From positions 3,100,001 to 3,164,000 of the forward strand of contig OY761542.1 in the NCBI GenBank assembly GCA_963664635.1: DNA of 64,000 nucleotides, read 5' to 3'. This document shows positions 17,262 to 25,929 of the stretch, piece by piece. Numbering within the stretch: position 1 is the stretch's first letter; each line of letters begins with the position of its first letter. The position numbers were made by a program, and so were the translations under genes. The notes beneath the pieces were generated by a model. The model saw nothing but the letters and a program-made list of their open reading frames with translations, was not told where the DNA came from and searched no databases. Source of the DNA: VXNE01 sp963664635. Lineage in GTDB: Bacteria; Pseudomonadota; Gammaproteobacteria; Pseudomonadales; Azotimanducaceae.

Positions 17262-17420
17262 GTCCCGGTCCCCAATGTGAACACGTTGGCCCGCGAGCGA
17301 ATCCCGCCACGGACTCTTTCCACTTGCCAGCGCGTACCTGGGCCGGCCCCCCCACGCGCACACTCTACTCTCTTGTCCACTCTTGCGCGAAGCCCGGGCG
17401 GGCCAGGAGGCCGCGCCGTA

Positions 17421-17485
17421 GAAGTCGCGCCAGCGAAACTTCCACCCATCCACGAGGATGGGCCGCGACCGTCAGGTCGCGCCTA
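17421..17485. repeat. REP-like triple hairpin ending in a stop codon
   Basis: Three stems in a row: AAGTCGCGCCAGCGAAACTT, CCCATCC/GGATGGG, and GCGACC/GGTCGC. The last bases, GCGCCTA, contain the TAG stop (minus strand) of the luciferase-like gene. The same module is found at 49136 and 61513. Confidence 0.8.
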
Positions 17486-18352
17486 GGCGATCCCGACCTC
17501 GCGGGCCTGATCCTCGAGGAACGCGACGATAGCGTCGTCCACTTCCCGGCCGGGCGCGGTCTTCGCCTCGAACGCGTCGCGCACGAGGATGAGGCGGTCG
17601 ACGCCGAGGTCCTCGTAGCGCTTCGCGGTGTCGCCGTCGATCGGGCCCCCGGGCGTGATGATGATCTCGAGGCGCCCAAGGGACGCGGGGCGCTCCGTGT
17701 CCCTGGCCGTCTCGGCCAGCACCTGCATCGTCGCCGCCGTGCCGTCAACGTCGCGCCACCCGTACCAGCCGTTGCCCTGGGCCACCGCGCGGCGGAAAGC
17801 CGCCTGCGAGTCCCCGCCCACGACGATCGGCGGATGCGGCTTCTGGAGGGGTTGGGGACGGGACTGGATCCCCGAGAACCGCGTGAACCGTCCGTCGAAC
17901 GCCGGCTTGTCCTGGGTCCACAGCGTGCGCAGCACCTCGATGTGCTCGCTCGTGCGCAGCCCGCGCTCTTCCCACGGTATCCCGAACGCCTCGAACTCGC
18001 CGGGCACGAAGCCGACGCCCACGCCGACCACCAGGCGCCCCCTGGAGAGGACATCGATGCTCGCGAGTTCCTTGGCCAGCACGATCGGCTCGCGCTGGGC
18101 GATCAGGATGATGCCGGAGCCGATGCGGATGCGTTCGGTCTTCGCCGCCGCGAAGGCGAGGCTCGCCACGGAGTCCATGAAGCACACGTCCGGCGCCACG
18201 GGCAATACGGGCTGCTCCGGGTCCATCATGAGCACGTGCTCGGCCGTCCAGACAGACTCGTACCCGAGCTGCTCCGCGGTCACGACGATGCGTTCGATGG
18301 AGTCGGGATTGTCGAACGGGCCGAGGTTGAAGCCGAAGAAGCCGTAGTCCAT
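17483..18352 (-). CDS. LLM-class (luciferase-like) flavin/F420-dependent oxidoreductase, 289 aa
   Basis: A TIM-barrel luciferase-like monooxygenase. MDYGFFGFNLG begins strand 1, LGYESVWTAEHV is the typical strand-2 region, and KTERIRIGSGIILIAQREP plus LSRGRLVVGVGVGFVPGEF are family signatures near residues 74-130. A PPIVVGG motif follows near 176. Such enzymes use FMNH2 or F420 to oxidise or reduce small molecules in the cytoplasm. The start at 18352 was chosen because MDYGFF opens the barrel. It ends in REP DNA. It lies between the cupins and TBDR copy C, all co-directional. Confidence 0.88.
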   Translation of the reverse strand: MDYGFFGFNLGPFDNPDSIERIVVTAEQLGYESVWTAEHVLMMDPEQPVLPVAPDVCFMDSVASLAFAAAKTERIRIGSGIILIAQREPIVLAKELASIDVLSRGRLVVGVGVGFVPGEFEAFGIPWEERGLRTSEHIEVLRTLWTQDKPAFDGRFTRFSGIQSRPQPLQKPHPPIVVGGDSQAAFRRAVAQGNGWYGWRDVDGTAATMQVLAETARDTERPASLGRLEIIITPGGPIDGDTAKRYEDLGVDRLILVRDAFEAKTAPGREVDDAIVAFLEDQAREVGIA

Positions 18353-18411
18353 CCGTTGTCCCTGCCGCGCGGTGCAACGCGGCATGGTACAACGGCGCGG
18401 TCAGGCGTCCC

Positions 18412-18894
18412 TCATCGGTCGGCCCCCTCTTCCTGCATGCTCTGGAGAAACGTCTCGGTCTCGATGACGATGAGCTCCCGATAGGTTTCGCCCACCATCT
18501 CCCAGGTGCCTGACCATCCCTTCGGCAGCACCAGGTAGTCGCCCGTCTCGAAGATGTGGGCGACACCGTCGGTGCCGGTCAGCACGAGGCCGCCTTCCAG
18601 GATGTAGATGAACTCGTCGTACGGGAGGCCGTCGACCTTCAGCACGGCTGGCCCCGACTCGAACACGCCGGAGACGATGTCCCCCTCGAAGACGGACTTG
18701 AAGGAGGACTTGTCGTCCCGCTGCGAGACGGTGATGGACGGGTCGCGCGGCGGCAGCGCTTCCAGACCCTCCCCGGCGAGCACCGCCGGGTCGATGCGTA
18801 CCGGGGCGCCGTCGGCCCAGGCGTTGCCCGCGGCCGCCAGTGCGAGCACGAGTCCCGTCGCGGCGAGCGTGTGATGCCTGCGTGTTCGGATCAT
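18412..18894 (-). CDS. secreted cupin-domain protein, 160 aa
   Basis: A cupin of the EutQ/DUF861 type preceded by a signal peptide (RRHHTLAATGLVLALAAAGNAWA). The barrel holds FEGDIVSGVFESGP, YDEFIYILEGGLVLTG and GDYLVLPKGWSGTWEM. The D-E-F-I-Y-I-L-E-G and P-K-G-x-x-G-T-W motifs define the fold. The His ligands of classic cupins are not conserved, so metal binding is uncertain. The mature N-terminus GAPVRIDPAVLAGEGLE is nearly the same as that of the cupin at 30468. Probably a periplasmic binding or isomerase-like accessory of the PQQ-ADH/TBDR system (inference). Confidence 0.8.
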   Translation of the reverse strand: MIRTRRHHTLAATGLVLALAAAGNAWADGAPVRIDPAVLAGEGLEALPPRDPSITVSQRDDKSSFKSVFEGDIVSGVFESGPAVLKVDGLPYDEFIYILEGGLVLTGTDGVAHIFETGDYLVLPKGWSGTWEMVGETYRELIVIETETFLQSMQEEGADR

Positions 18895-18946
18895 GGTTCC
18901 TGCTTCCTGTGTCTATTTCTACTAACTTCTCTTGCGCGAGACCTCT

Positions 18947-19354
18947 CTATGGTTTGCTCATTTCATCTGCAAACGTCTTGGCCTCTATGACCACCAGTTC
19001 CCGGTAGTTGCCCAACGTCTCCCAGGTGCCGCAAAAGCCTTTCGGCATGACCAGGAACTCTCCTGCTTCGAATCGCTGCGCGTGACCGTTCTTGTCAGTC
19101 AGGATCAAGCTACCGTCGAGCACGTGGATGAATTCATCGTAGCCGACGTCTTCTACCTCAAACTTCTGGGGCTCCAAGTCCACTACCAGTGACAGGATGT
19201 CGCCCCCAAAGAGCGCTTTGCTCCAGCCTTTGCTGTCGTGGCCAGAATGAATCCGACGCGGGTTACCGACCGCTTTTTCTTCAAGCGGCGGGTTTTCTTC
19301 CATGTCGTCGTGTGACAGGTTGTCCAACGCAATCAGAAATGTTCTATCGCTCAT
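18947..19354 (-). CDS. cytoplasmic cupin-domain protein, 135 aa
   Basis: A second EutQ-like cupin without signal peptide, starting MSDRTFLIALDNLSHDD. It shares LFGGDILSLVVDLEPQ, GYDEFIHVLDGSLILTD and GEFLVMPKGFCGTWET with its neighbours. Its ATG lies within the 3' end of the PQQ-ADH gene (11-base overlap), so it is translationally coupled to that enzyme. The codon use is less GC-rich than the surrounding genes, which could mean later acquisition. Function unknown; linkage to the dehydrogenase suggests a shared substrate. Confidence 0.8.
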   Translation of the reverse strand: MSDRTFLIALDNLSHDDMEENPPLEEKAVGNPRRIHSGHDSKGWSKALFGGDILSLVVDLEPQKFEVEDVGYDEFIHVLDGSLILTDKNGHAQRFEAGEFLVMPKGFCGTWETLGNYRELVVIEAKTFADEMSKP

Positions 19355-21431
19355 CTGAGGCTCCTTGTGTGTCGGCAGGTGAGGGATCGGTAGTGGAAAG
19401 TGTGTTGGTCGTCGTCTGCGCCTCGTACGCATCCCAGGCCGTGTTGATGAGGTAGGCGTACAGCGCCTGCACGTCCTCATCCGAAAGCTCGAAGGGAGGC
19501 ATCCCCTGCGCCTCGAGGGAACCATCGAGGACCGCCTTCAGGTACTCCGGGCCGGGTGTGAGGCGTAGCCGCAGGTCGGTCGCGGACCCCCGCAGCGACT
19601 CGGCGTCATAGCCATGGCAGCCCGCGCACGCCAGGAACACCACGGAGCCCGCGCTCGCCATCTCCGCCTCAAGGCGAGGGACAGCGGGCTTTGGAACGGG
19701 TGGCACGTCGGCCCAGGGTGGTGCCGGGGTGCTGCCGCCCAGCGCGTAGGCGAGCAGCCGGGGTTTGCTGCGGGAACGCGGCACCGAGGCGTAACGCGTG
19801 AGTTGGGCTGCGGTGACCGACGTGCTGCCATTGCCACTCGGGACGATGATCATCTGACGGCCGTCGACCATGACTGTCGACGCCGCACCACGAATCGCCC
19901 CACCCGCCGGCGCGGACCAGAGCTTCTTCCCGGTCGCGCTGTCGTAGGCGCTGAAGAAGCCGTCCGCGCTGCCCTGGAAGACCAGACCGCCGTCGGTGTG
20001 CAGCAGTCCGCCGTTCAAGGGCAAGTCATGCCGCTGACGCCACATCGCGGTGTGGGTCACCGGGTCCCACGCGACGACCTCGCCAAAGGACTCCCAGCCG
20101 GGGTGTCCCTTGCTCCCGTAGTACCAATCGTAGGAATACCCCAGTTCTGCTGCGCTGCTGCCCTCCGTGGGCTTCTTGAACTCGGGGTAGGTCGCCGCCG
20201 GGATGAAGAGCAGCTTCTGCTTCGGATCGAAGGCCATGGCTTCGAAGCTGTGTGCCCCCAGTGAATTAGGCAGCACCACGGCCCCGTCCGGTTGCTCCCA
20301 CCAACGCGCCGCGGGATCGTAGATCGGCCGGCCCGTGCTCTCGTCAAGGCCCTTGGCCCAGTTGACGCGCACGTAGTTGCGCCCGGAGATGAACGCGCCC
20401 GTTTGCGCGTCGAGGACGTAGACGAAGCCATCCTTCCCGACGCTGAAGACGACCCGTCGCTCAGCGCCGCCGGGTCCGACGGGCAGCGTCGCGACCATGA
20501 TGCCGGTCGGCTCGTAGTTCCAGCCATCCCCGGGCGCCTGCTTGAAGTGCCAGCGGTACGCCCCGGTCTTCGCGTCGAGGGCCACGATTGAGCTGGTGAA
20601 GAGTTCATCGCCAGCTCCCTCGCCGCGCTGGCCCGGGTCGATCGGAATCGCGCCGCTGGTCCCGATGTAGAGCTGCGAGAGCCTGGCATCGTAGGTGATG
20701 CCCTCCCACGGGTTGCCCGCGCCGGGCGTCTTGCCCTGACCCCAGGTGGCGGCCGCCATCTCGTAGAGCTCGCTCTCCTGCGGCTTCTCGGGATCGCCCG
20801 GCACTGTGTAGAAGCGCCAGAGATGACGCCCGGTCCTGCCGTCGAAAGCATTGACGTGGCCGCGGTTCATACCCATCTCGGCGCCGGTGTTGCCGATGAA
20901 CACCATCCCGTCGCCCACTCGCGGCGCTCCCGTGATCGCGTACAGTTCTGAAGGATCACAGGCCTGCGCTTCCCAGCGCTTCTCGCCACTTGCCTGTTCG
21001 ATGGCCACGAGGGCGCAGTCGGCGGTGGCAACGATCACCAGATCGTCGTGGAGGGCCACGCCCCGGTTCAGCCGCTGGAAGGTGGCCTGCAAGGCGCTCC
21101 CGGCCGGGGCATCGGCGCGCGGCTCGTACGTCCACAGGAGCTTCCCCGTGCGCAGATCGTTCGCGAAGACCTGGCTGCGGGAACCGCTCTGGAAGATCCG
21201 ACCGTCCTGGATGAGCGGATTGCCCACCAGGCCGTCCGCGGTCGGGAGGTCGACGGACCAGACGAGTCCGAGCGCACTCACCGTCTCGGTGTTGATTTCT
21301 TCGAGCTCCGAGTGGTGCTGCATCTCGTGGGTGTTGCCGAGCAGCGGCCAGTCAGTGTTCTCCGGGTCTTCCGCAAATAGGGGGTGACCGGCCGCCAGCA
21401 GCAGCGCGAGGGCCGCGGTGGTGCGTCTCAT
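19344..21431 (-). CDS. PQQ-dependent alcohol dehydrogenase with C-terminal cytochrome c (copy C), 695 aa
   Basis: A quinohaemoprotein alcohol dehydrogenase. A signal peptide ends LLLAAGHPLFA; the eight-bladed propeller carries repeated W-docking motifs (for example GEKRWEAQA, GRHLWRFYTVPGDPEKP), DGWNYEP and GAHSFEAMAFDPKQ. The C-terminal haem c site is CAGCH at 602-606, with a likely Met ligand in QGMPPFE near 644. It should oxidise an alcohol or polyol in the periplasm and pass electrons to the respiratory chain. The first 40 residues are identical to copy B because of the large repeat; beyond that it is only moderately similar. The C-terminal tail is extended (TTTNTLSTTDPSPADTQ). Confidence 0.92.
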   Translation of the reverse strand: MRRTTAALALLLAAGHPLFAEDPENTDWPLLGNTHEMQHHSELEEINTETVSALGLVWSVDLPTADGLVGNPLIQDGRIFQSGSRSQVFANDLRTGKLLWTYEPRADAPAGSALQATFQRLNRGVALHDDLVIVATADCALVAIEQASGEKRWEAQACDPSELYAITGAPRVGDGMVFIGNTGAEMGMNRGHVNAFDGRTGRHLWRFYTVPGDPEKPQESELYEMAAATWGQGKTPGAGNPWEGITYDARLSQLYIGTSGAIPIDPGQRGEGAGDELFTSSIVALDAKTGAYRWHFKQAPGDGWNYEPTGIMVATLPVGPGGAERRVVFSVGKDGFVYVLDAQTGAFISGRNYVRVNWAKGLDESTGRPIYDPAARWWEQPDGAVVLPNSLGAHSFEAMAFDPKQKLLFIPAATYPEFKKPTEGSSAAELGYSYDWYYGSKGHPGWESFGEVVAWDPVTHTAMWRQRHDLPLNGGLLHTDGGLVFQGSADGFFSAYDSATGKKLWSAPAGGAIRGAASTVMVDGRQMIIVPSGNGSTSVTAAQLTRYASVPRSRSKPRLLAYALGGSTPAPPWADVPPVPKPAVPRLEAEMASAGSVVFLACAGCHGYDAESLRGSATDLRLRLTPGPEYLKAVLDGSLEAQGMPPFELSDEDVQALYAYLINTAWDAYEAQTTTNTLSTTDPSPADTQGASDER

Positions 21432-23580
21432 TTGCTCTCCTTACCATGCCATCCCGACAGCCGGCACGATTTCGTCGCGAGCGTTGTCGAGGCGGGGTTG
21501 GCCCGTCCCGGCTCGCATCGGTGCGTGGCGTCGGGACGGGCGGGGACAAGCCCCGCCCCTACCCGCCGATGCGGTAGCTGACGTTCACCCCGGCGGTCCG
21601 CGGGCGGGTCGCGTTGACTCCGAGCTGGAACGTCGCCGGGTCGAAGATGCGGAGCTGGAGGGCGACCTCGTCGGCGACGTTCTCCACGTAGGCCACGACC
21701 CTCCACCGCTCGTCCTCCCAGCCGACCTGGAGGTTGACCGTGCCGCTCGAATCGATCAACCCCAGCGGATGATTGTTCAGGTTCGAGTGGGATTCCGACT
21801 GCCAGAAGAACTCCACCGAGCCGAGCCACTCTCCACCCGCGAACGGGTAGTGCACGTTGAGCGCGCCGGATGCGGTGTGCTCCGGACTGTTGGGCGGCCG
21901 GTGCCCGTCGCAGCCCGTGCAGACGGCCGCCGGAATTCCGCGGGACTCGACGTCGAGGTAGCCCAGGGCGAGGTGTACGTCGAAGTGCCGGTTGGGCACC
22001 CACAGCAGCTCGACTTCCAGACCCGAGCCCTCGACCTCGCCGACGTTGACCACGGCGGCGAATCCGTCCGTCGGGTCGAACACGTCCACCTGCCGATCCT
22101 GGTAGTCGTAGGTGAAGGCCGCCGCCGCCACGCGCAGGCGGTCGTCGAGCAGACTCCCCTTGGCGCCGACCTCGTACGCCCACACCTCCTCGGCACCGTA
22201 GGTGGCGACGCCGGCGGTGGGCGGCGCCAGCAGCGTCAGCGGATCCGCCGGCTCCGACAGACGCGTCGTTTCGAGCCCCCCGGCCTTGAAGCCCCGGCTG
22301 GCCGTGCCGTAGAGCATCAGGTTGTCGCGGACGAAGTAGCGCAGCGCGACCCGCGGCGAGAAATCGTTCCAGCTCTCCCCGCCGGACACCGGAGACGGCG
22401 TGTACACCCCGACGACGAAGCCTCCCCCCAGGAACTCCACCTCCCCGTCCCGTTCGTCGCTCGTGTAGCGCCCCCCCACGCTCAGGTCGAGGGCGTCGGT
22501 AAGTTGCCACCGCGTCTCGCCGTACACGGCCCAGCCCTGGTAATCGCCGTCGATGTACGCACGCTCGTCGAACATGAGCGGAAACGGGAGCCCGAACAGC
22601 CACCCGACGTCCCCGGTCAGGTGGTGCAGGTCGTAGAAGACATCCTCGTTGTAGAAGCTGACCCCCGTGAACCACGAGAGGCGGTCGCGGTCCCCGGAGA
22701 GCACGAACTCCTGGCTGAAGTACTCGCTCTCCTGCTGCGATATCCAGTTGCCCAGGTCAATCGGGGTCCCGTCCCAGTCCTCCTGGTAGTCGAACTTGTT
22801 GGCGTAGTACCCCGTCAGCGACCGCAGGGCCATGGACCCGGGCAGGTCGATGTTGACGGTCAGGCTCGTCTCGGCCGTCTGGACGCGGTCGTAGTCGCCC
22901 GTCGTCGTGTTCGACGTGAGTTCGTCGCCCCACTGCAACGAGCCGTCCGGCATGATCGGCAGGTAAATGGCTCCGGACTGCTCCCGGTCCTCGTATGCGG
23001 CCCGAAGCGTCGCGTCACCCCAGTCGGGCTCGTGGCGCAGGGACAGGCGTCCCGCGCTCACCTCGTACCAGAGGTGATCCTCCCCCGTGGTGAGGTTGCG
23101 GATGTAGCCGTCCTCTTCCTTCTGCAACACGGCGGCCCGCAGGCCCCAGCGGTCGCCGAGCGGCACGTTTACCATGCCCTCGAGGGCCTGCCGGCCCCGC
23201 TCCCCGGCACCGAGCGAGAAGAACGCCCCCGTTTCGTCCAGGTCCGGCGGCGCCGTGATGACGTGGATCGCCCCGGAGGAGGCGTTGCGGCCGAACAGCA
23301 GGCCCTGCGGACCCTTCAGCACCTCCACGCGCTCCAGGTCGTAGTAGGTGCCGACGGCCGCCCCGTGGCGGCCCCGGTAGATGCCGTCCGTGTACAGGCC
23401 GAGCGCCGGTTCGGAGGCGGCCGTGTAGGTCCCGGCGTTGATGCCGCGCACCGTGATGAACATGTAGTTGCTGGAAATGCTCCCGGACACGCCCGGGACG
23501 GCCTTCACGAGCGCCTGCGAGTTCGTGATGCCGGTATTGCGCAGCGCATCGCCCGTGAAGGCCGAGATCGCGATCGGCAC
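21312..23580. repeat. 2.27-kb near-identical direct repeat, copy 1
   Basis: Nearly every base from 21312 to 23580 recurs at 25810-28078 (offset 4498). I noticed one difference inside (near 23000/27498, Ala versus Val in the receptor). It covers the first 40 codons of a PQQ-ADH, the intergenic gap and almost the whole TBDR gene. The edges are sharp: the flanking dehydrogenase bodies and receptor signal peptides are clearly diverged. Confidence 0.95.
21538..21561. repeat. GC-rich hairpin overlapping the TBDR stop codon
   Basis: GGGCGGGG-ACAAG-CCCCGCCC forms a perfect stem and is followed by CTA, which is the TAG stop of TBDR copy B on the minus strand. A second copy lies at 26036-26059 within the large repeat. 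Probable terminator or REP element. Confidence 0.75.
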
Positions 23581-23748
23581 CTCCTGGATGGACTCGTCGC
23601 GCTTCTGCGCGGAGACGATGATCTCCTCGACGACCGGGCGGGCGTCGGCGTCGCCGTCGGCCGACTCCTCGGCATAGACCCCGAGGCAGAGCGCGGCGGC
23701 GAGCGCCGGCGCCGCGCAGGCGCGCCAGTTTGGTTGCGTTGCGTTCAT
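21559..23748 (-). CDS. TonB-dependent receptor (copy B), 729 aa
   Basis: An outer-membrane receptor with a signal peptide (to about residue 27, GVYA/EES), TonB-box-like PVVEEIIVSAQKRDES, plug motifs VRGINAG, YTDGIYRGRHGA, LERVEVLKGPQGLLFGRN, and a barrel ending GVNVSYRIGG. From about residue 56 on it is almost identical to copy A (28252-26057), while the signal peptide and the acidic linker differ. This shows gene conversion or recent unequal recombination. Paired with the PQQ-ADH at 23878-25929 upstream in the same direction, with about 130 bases between them containing palindromes. Confidence 0.94.
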   Translation of the reverse strand: MNATQPNWRACAAPALAAALCLGVYAEESADGDADARPVVEEIIVSAQKRDESIQEVPIAISAFTGDALRNTGITNSQALVKAVPGVSGSISSNYMFITVRGINAGTYTAASEPALGLYTDGIYRGRHGAAVGTYYDLERVEVLKGPQGLLFGRNASSGAIHVITAPPDLDETGAFFSLGAGERGRQALEGMVNVPLGDRWGLRAAVLQKEEDGYIRNLTTGEDHLWYEVSAGRLSLRHEPDWGDATLRAAYEDREQSGAIYLPIMPDGSLQWGDELTSNTTTGDYDRVQTAETSLTVNIDLPGSMALRSLTGYYANKFDYQEDWDGTPIDLGNWISQQESEYFSQEFVLSGDRDRLSWFTGVSFYNEDVFYDLHHLTGDVGWLFGLPFPLMFDERAYIDGDYQGWAVYGETRWQLTDALDLSVGGRYTSDERDGEVEFLGGGFVVGVYTPSPVSGGESWNDFSPRVALRYFVRDNLMLYGTASRGFKAGGLETTRLSEPADPLTLLAPPTAGVATYGAEEVWAYEVGAKGSLLDDRLRVAAAAFTYDYQDRQVDVFDPTDGFAAVVNVGEVEGSGLEVELLWVPNRHFDVHLALGYLDVESRGIPAAVCTGCDGHRPPNSPEHTASGALNVHYPFAGGEWLGSVEFFWQSESHSNLNNHPLGLIDSSGTVNLQVGWEDERWRVVAYVENVADEVALQLRIFDPATFQLGVNATRPRTAGVNVSYRIGG

Positions 23749-23769
23749 CTCGTTCCCTCCCCTGATGGT

Positions 23770-23848
23770 ACGGGACGGGGTTGTCCCGTCCCGTCTCGAA
23801 CTCTTGCGTGGACGCTGGGGCGGGAGACCACAAGGGTCTCCTCCCCTA
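23770..23848. repeat. two REP-like hairpins between PQQ-ADH B and TBDR B
   Basis: ACGGGACGGGG-TTGT-CCCGTCCCGT (23770-23794) and GGGAGACC/GGTCTCC (about 23822-23842), the second followed by CCCCTAC. They lie in the gap between ADH copy B and TBDR copy B on the minus strand and could attenuate transcription between the two genes. Confidence 0.7.
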
Positions 23849-23877
23849 CACCTCCCGTCTCGGACGCGTGCATGGCC

Positions 23878-25929
23878 TCAATCTCCCGCGTCGCCGTCCT
23901 GCGCCTCGTGCGCGTCCCACGCGAGGTTGACCAGGTAGGCCCGCAGGGCCGCCGCGCCTTCGTCCGCCATCTCGACGGCCGGCATGCCGCGCGTCACGAG
24001 GGCCCCGCCGAACACGGTCTGCAGGTACTCCACGCTCGGCGGCGGCCGCATGCGCAGGTCCAGGGCGGCCAGGCTCGCGACCGCATCGGGGCCGTGGCAG
24101 ACCATGCAGCCGTACGCTTCGAAAAGTTCCCCGCCCGCCGACGCCAGGGTCGCGTCGAGACGCGGCGCGGGCGGCACGGGGATGTGCGGAAGCTCCGCCC
24201 ACGGCGGCGCCGGCGCGCTGCCGTCGAGCGCGAACGCGAGCAGGCGGGGGCGGCTGCGGGACCGCGGCACGGAACTGTAGTCCGGGAACCCGCTCCCGCT
24301 GGCGCCGGTGGCGGCGTTGCCGCTCGCCACCACGATGTACTGTTTGCCGTCCGCCATCACCGTCGAGGGCGCGCTGCGGACCGTGCCGCCCGCCGGCGCC
24401 GACCAGAGGCGCTCCCCGGTGGCCGCGTCGTAGGCCACGAGGTACCCCTCGGCGAGGCCTTGGAACACGAGGCCGCCGGCCGTGTGCAGCGCGCCGCCGT
24501 TCATCGGCAGCGCGTGGCGGGCGCGCCAGACCTCCGTCTGCAGCACCGGGTCCCAGGCCACCAGTTCTCCGAAGGCCTCCCAGTCGGGATCTCCCCCGCT
24601 TCCGTAGCGGGCGTCGAACGCGACGCCGAGCCCACCCGCGATCCCGTCCCCACCCACGGCCGCCTGGTGGAGCGCCGGCATGGTCTGGGCGGGAATGAAC
24701 ACCACGTGTTTCTCGGGATCGAACGCCAGGGCCTCCCAGTTGTGGGCGCCCATGCCCGCCGGCGAGACCACCGCCCGCCCGTCCGGCTGCTCCCAGTAGC
24801 GCGCGTCGGGCAGGTAGATCGGCCGGCCCTCCTCGTCGAGCCCGCTGGCCCAGTTCACGGGCACGTGATTGCGTCCCGACAGGAACTCCCCGGTATCCGC
24901 GTCGAGCACGTAGACGAAGCCGTCCTTCGGCACGCTGAGGACCACGCGCCGCTCTCCGTCGACATCCGGCAGGCTCGCGAGCATCAGCCCGACCGCCGGC
25001 TCGAAGTTCCAGCCGTCGCCCGGGTTCTGCTTGAAGTGCCAGACGTACTCGCCCGTCTTCGCGTCGAGCGCCACCACGGAGTTGGTGAACAGCTCGTCGC
25101 CCGCACCCGCTCCGCGGGCCAGGGGGTTCAGCGGCGCCGCCCCCCCGACGCCGATGTAGAGCCGCTCCGAGCGCGGATCGTAGACCATCGCGTCCCACAC
25201 GCTGCCGCAGCCCTTCGTGCGTTCGTACCAGCCCTCGCCCCAGGTGGCGGCCGCCATGCGGTAGAGGTCGCTCTCCGGCGGCTTCGAGGGATCCCCCGGG
25301 ACGGTATAGAAGCGCCACAGGTGGCCGCCGGTGGCGGCGTCGAAGGCGTCGACGTGGCCACGGCTCATGCCCGAGTCCCCGCAGGCGTTGCCCGTGAACA
25401 CCATGCCGCCCCCGACCCGCGGCGCCGCCGTGATGGTCTGGTTGTTCCCCTGGCCGCAGGCCCGGGCCTCCCAGCGTTGCGTGCCGGTCTCCTGGTCCAC
25501 GGCCACGAGCCGGCAGTCGCCGGTGCCGACGATGACGAGGTCCCCGTGCAGCGCCACCCCGCGGTTGAAGCTCATGCCGTAGGCCTCGACGAACGTCCCC
25601 TCCCCCGGTCCGGGCCGCGGGTCGAAGGTCCAGAGCACCTCGCCCGTGCGCAGGTCGTTGGCGTAGATGACGCTGCCCGCGCCGCTCTGGAAGATCCTGC
25701 CGCCGGCGATCAGCGGATTCCCGACCGGGCCCTTGACCGCCGGCAGGTCCACCCACCAGGCGAGGCCCAGGCGCCCGACGGTGTCGGTGTTGATCTGGGC
25801 GAGAGCGGCGTGGTGCTGCATCTCGTGGGTGTTGCCGAGCAGCGGCCAGTCAGTGTTCTCCGGGTCTTCCGCAAATAGGGGGTGACCGGCCGCCAGCAGC
25901 AGCGCGAGGGCCGCGGTGGTGCGTCTCAT
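23878..25929 (-). CDS. PQQ-dependent alcohol dehydrogenase with C-terminal cytochrome c (copy B), 683 aa
   Basis: A quinohaemoprotein dehydrogenase with the signal peptide RRTTAALALLLAAGHPLFA, propeller motifs GTQRWEARACGQG, HLWRFYTVPGDPSKP, DGWNFEP and MGAHNWEALAFDPEK, and haem c site CMVCH at 608-612 with a likely Met ligand in TRGMPAVE near 649. It is chimeric: the first 40 codons are identical to copy C, while the remainder is roughly nine-tenths identical in protein to copy A. The junction coincides with the edge of the large repeat at 25810. Likely periplasmic oxidation of an alcohol taken up by the adjacent receptor. Confidence 0.93.
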   Translation of the reverse strand: MRRTTAALALLLAAGHPLFAEDPENTDWPLLGNTHEMQHHAALAQINTDTVGRLGLAWWVDLPAVKGPVGNPLIAGGRIFQSGAGSVIYANDLRTGEVLWTFDPRPGPGEGTFVEAYGMSFNRGVALHGDLVIVGTGDCRLVAVDQETGTQRWEARACGQGNNQTITAAPRVGGGMVFTGNACGDSGMSRGHVDAFDAATGGHLWRFYTVPGDPSKPPESDLYRMAAATWGEGWYERTKGCGSVWDAMVYDPRSERLYIGVGGAAPLNPLARGAGAGDELFTNSVVALDAKTGEYVWHFKQNPGDGWNFEPAVGLMLASLPDVDGERRVVLSVPKDGFVYVLDADTGEFLSGRNHVPVNWASGLDEEGRPIYLPDARYWEQPDGRAVVSPAGMGAHNWEALAFDPEKHVVFIPAQTMPALHQAAVGGDGIAGGLGVAFDARYGSGGDPDWEAFGELVAWDPVLQTEVWRARHALPMNGGALHTAGGLVFQGLAEGYLVAYDAATGERLWSAPAGGTVRSAPSTVMADGKQYIVVASGNAATGASGSGFPDYSSVPRSRSRPRLLAFALDGSAPAPPWAELPHIPVPPAPRLDATLASAGGELFEAYGCMVCHGPDAVASLAALDLRMRPPPSVEYLQTVFGGALVTRGMPAVEMADEGAAALRAYLVNLAWDAHEAQDGDAGD

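Noticed and set aside
20095..20120. GGGGTGTCCCTTGCTCC as another copy of the dispersed core
   Set aside because: It lies inside the PQQ-ADH coding sequence where it encodes conserved residues, so it is probably chance similarity.
21418..25878. A 1,486-codon open frame on the plus strand
   Set aside because: It is antisense to a TBDR and a PQQ-ADH with clear motifs. High GC codon use makes long antisense frames common; the protein shows only R/V/P/G-rich composition and no family.
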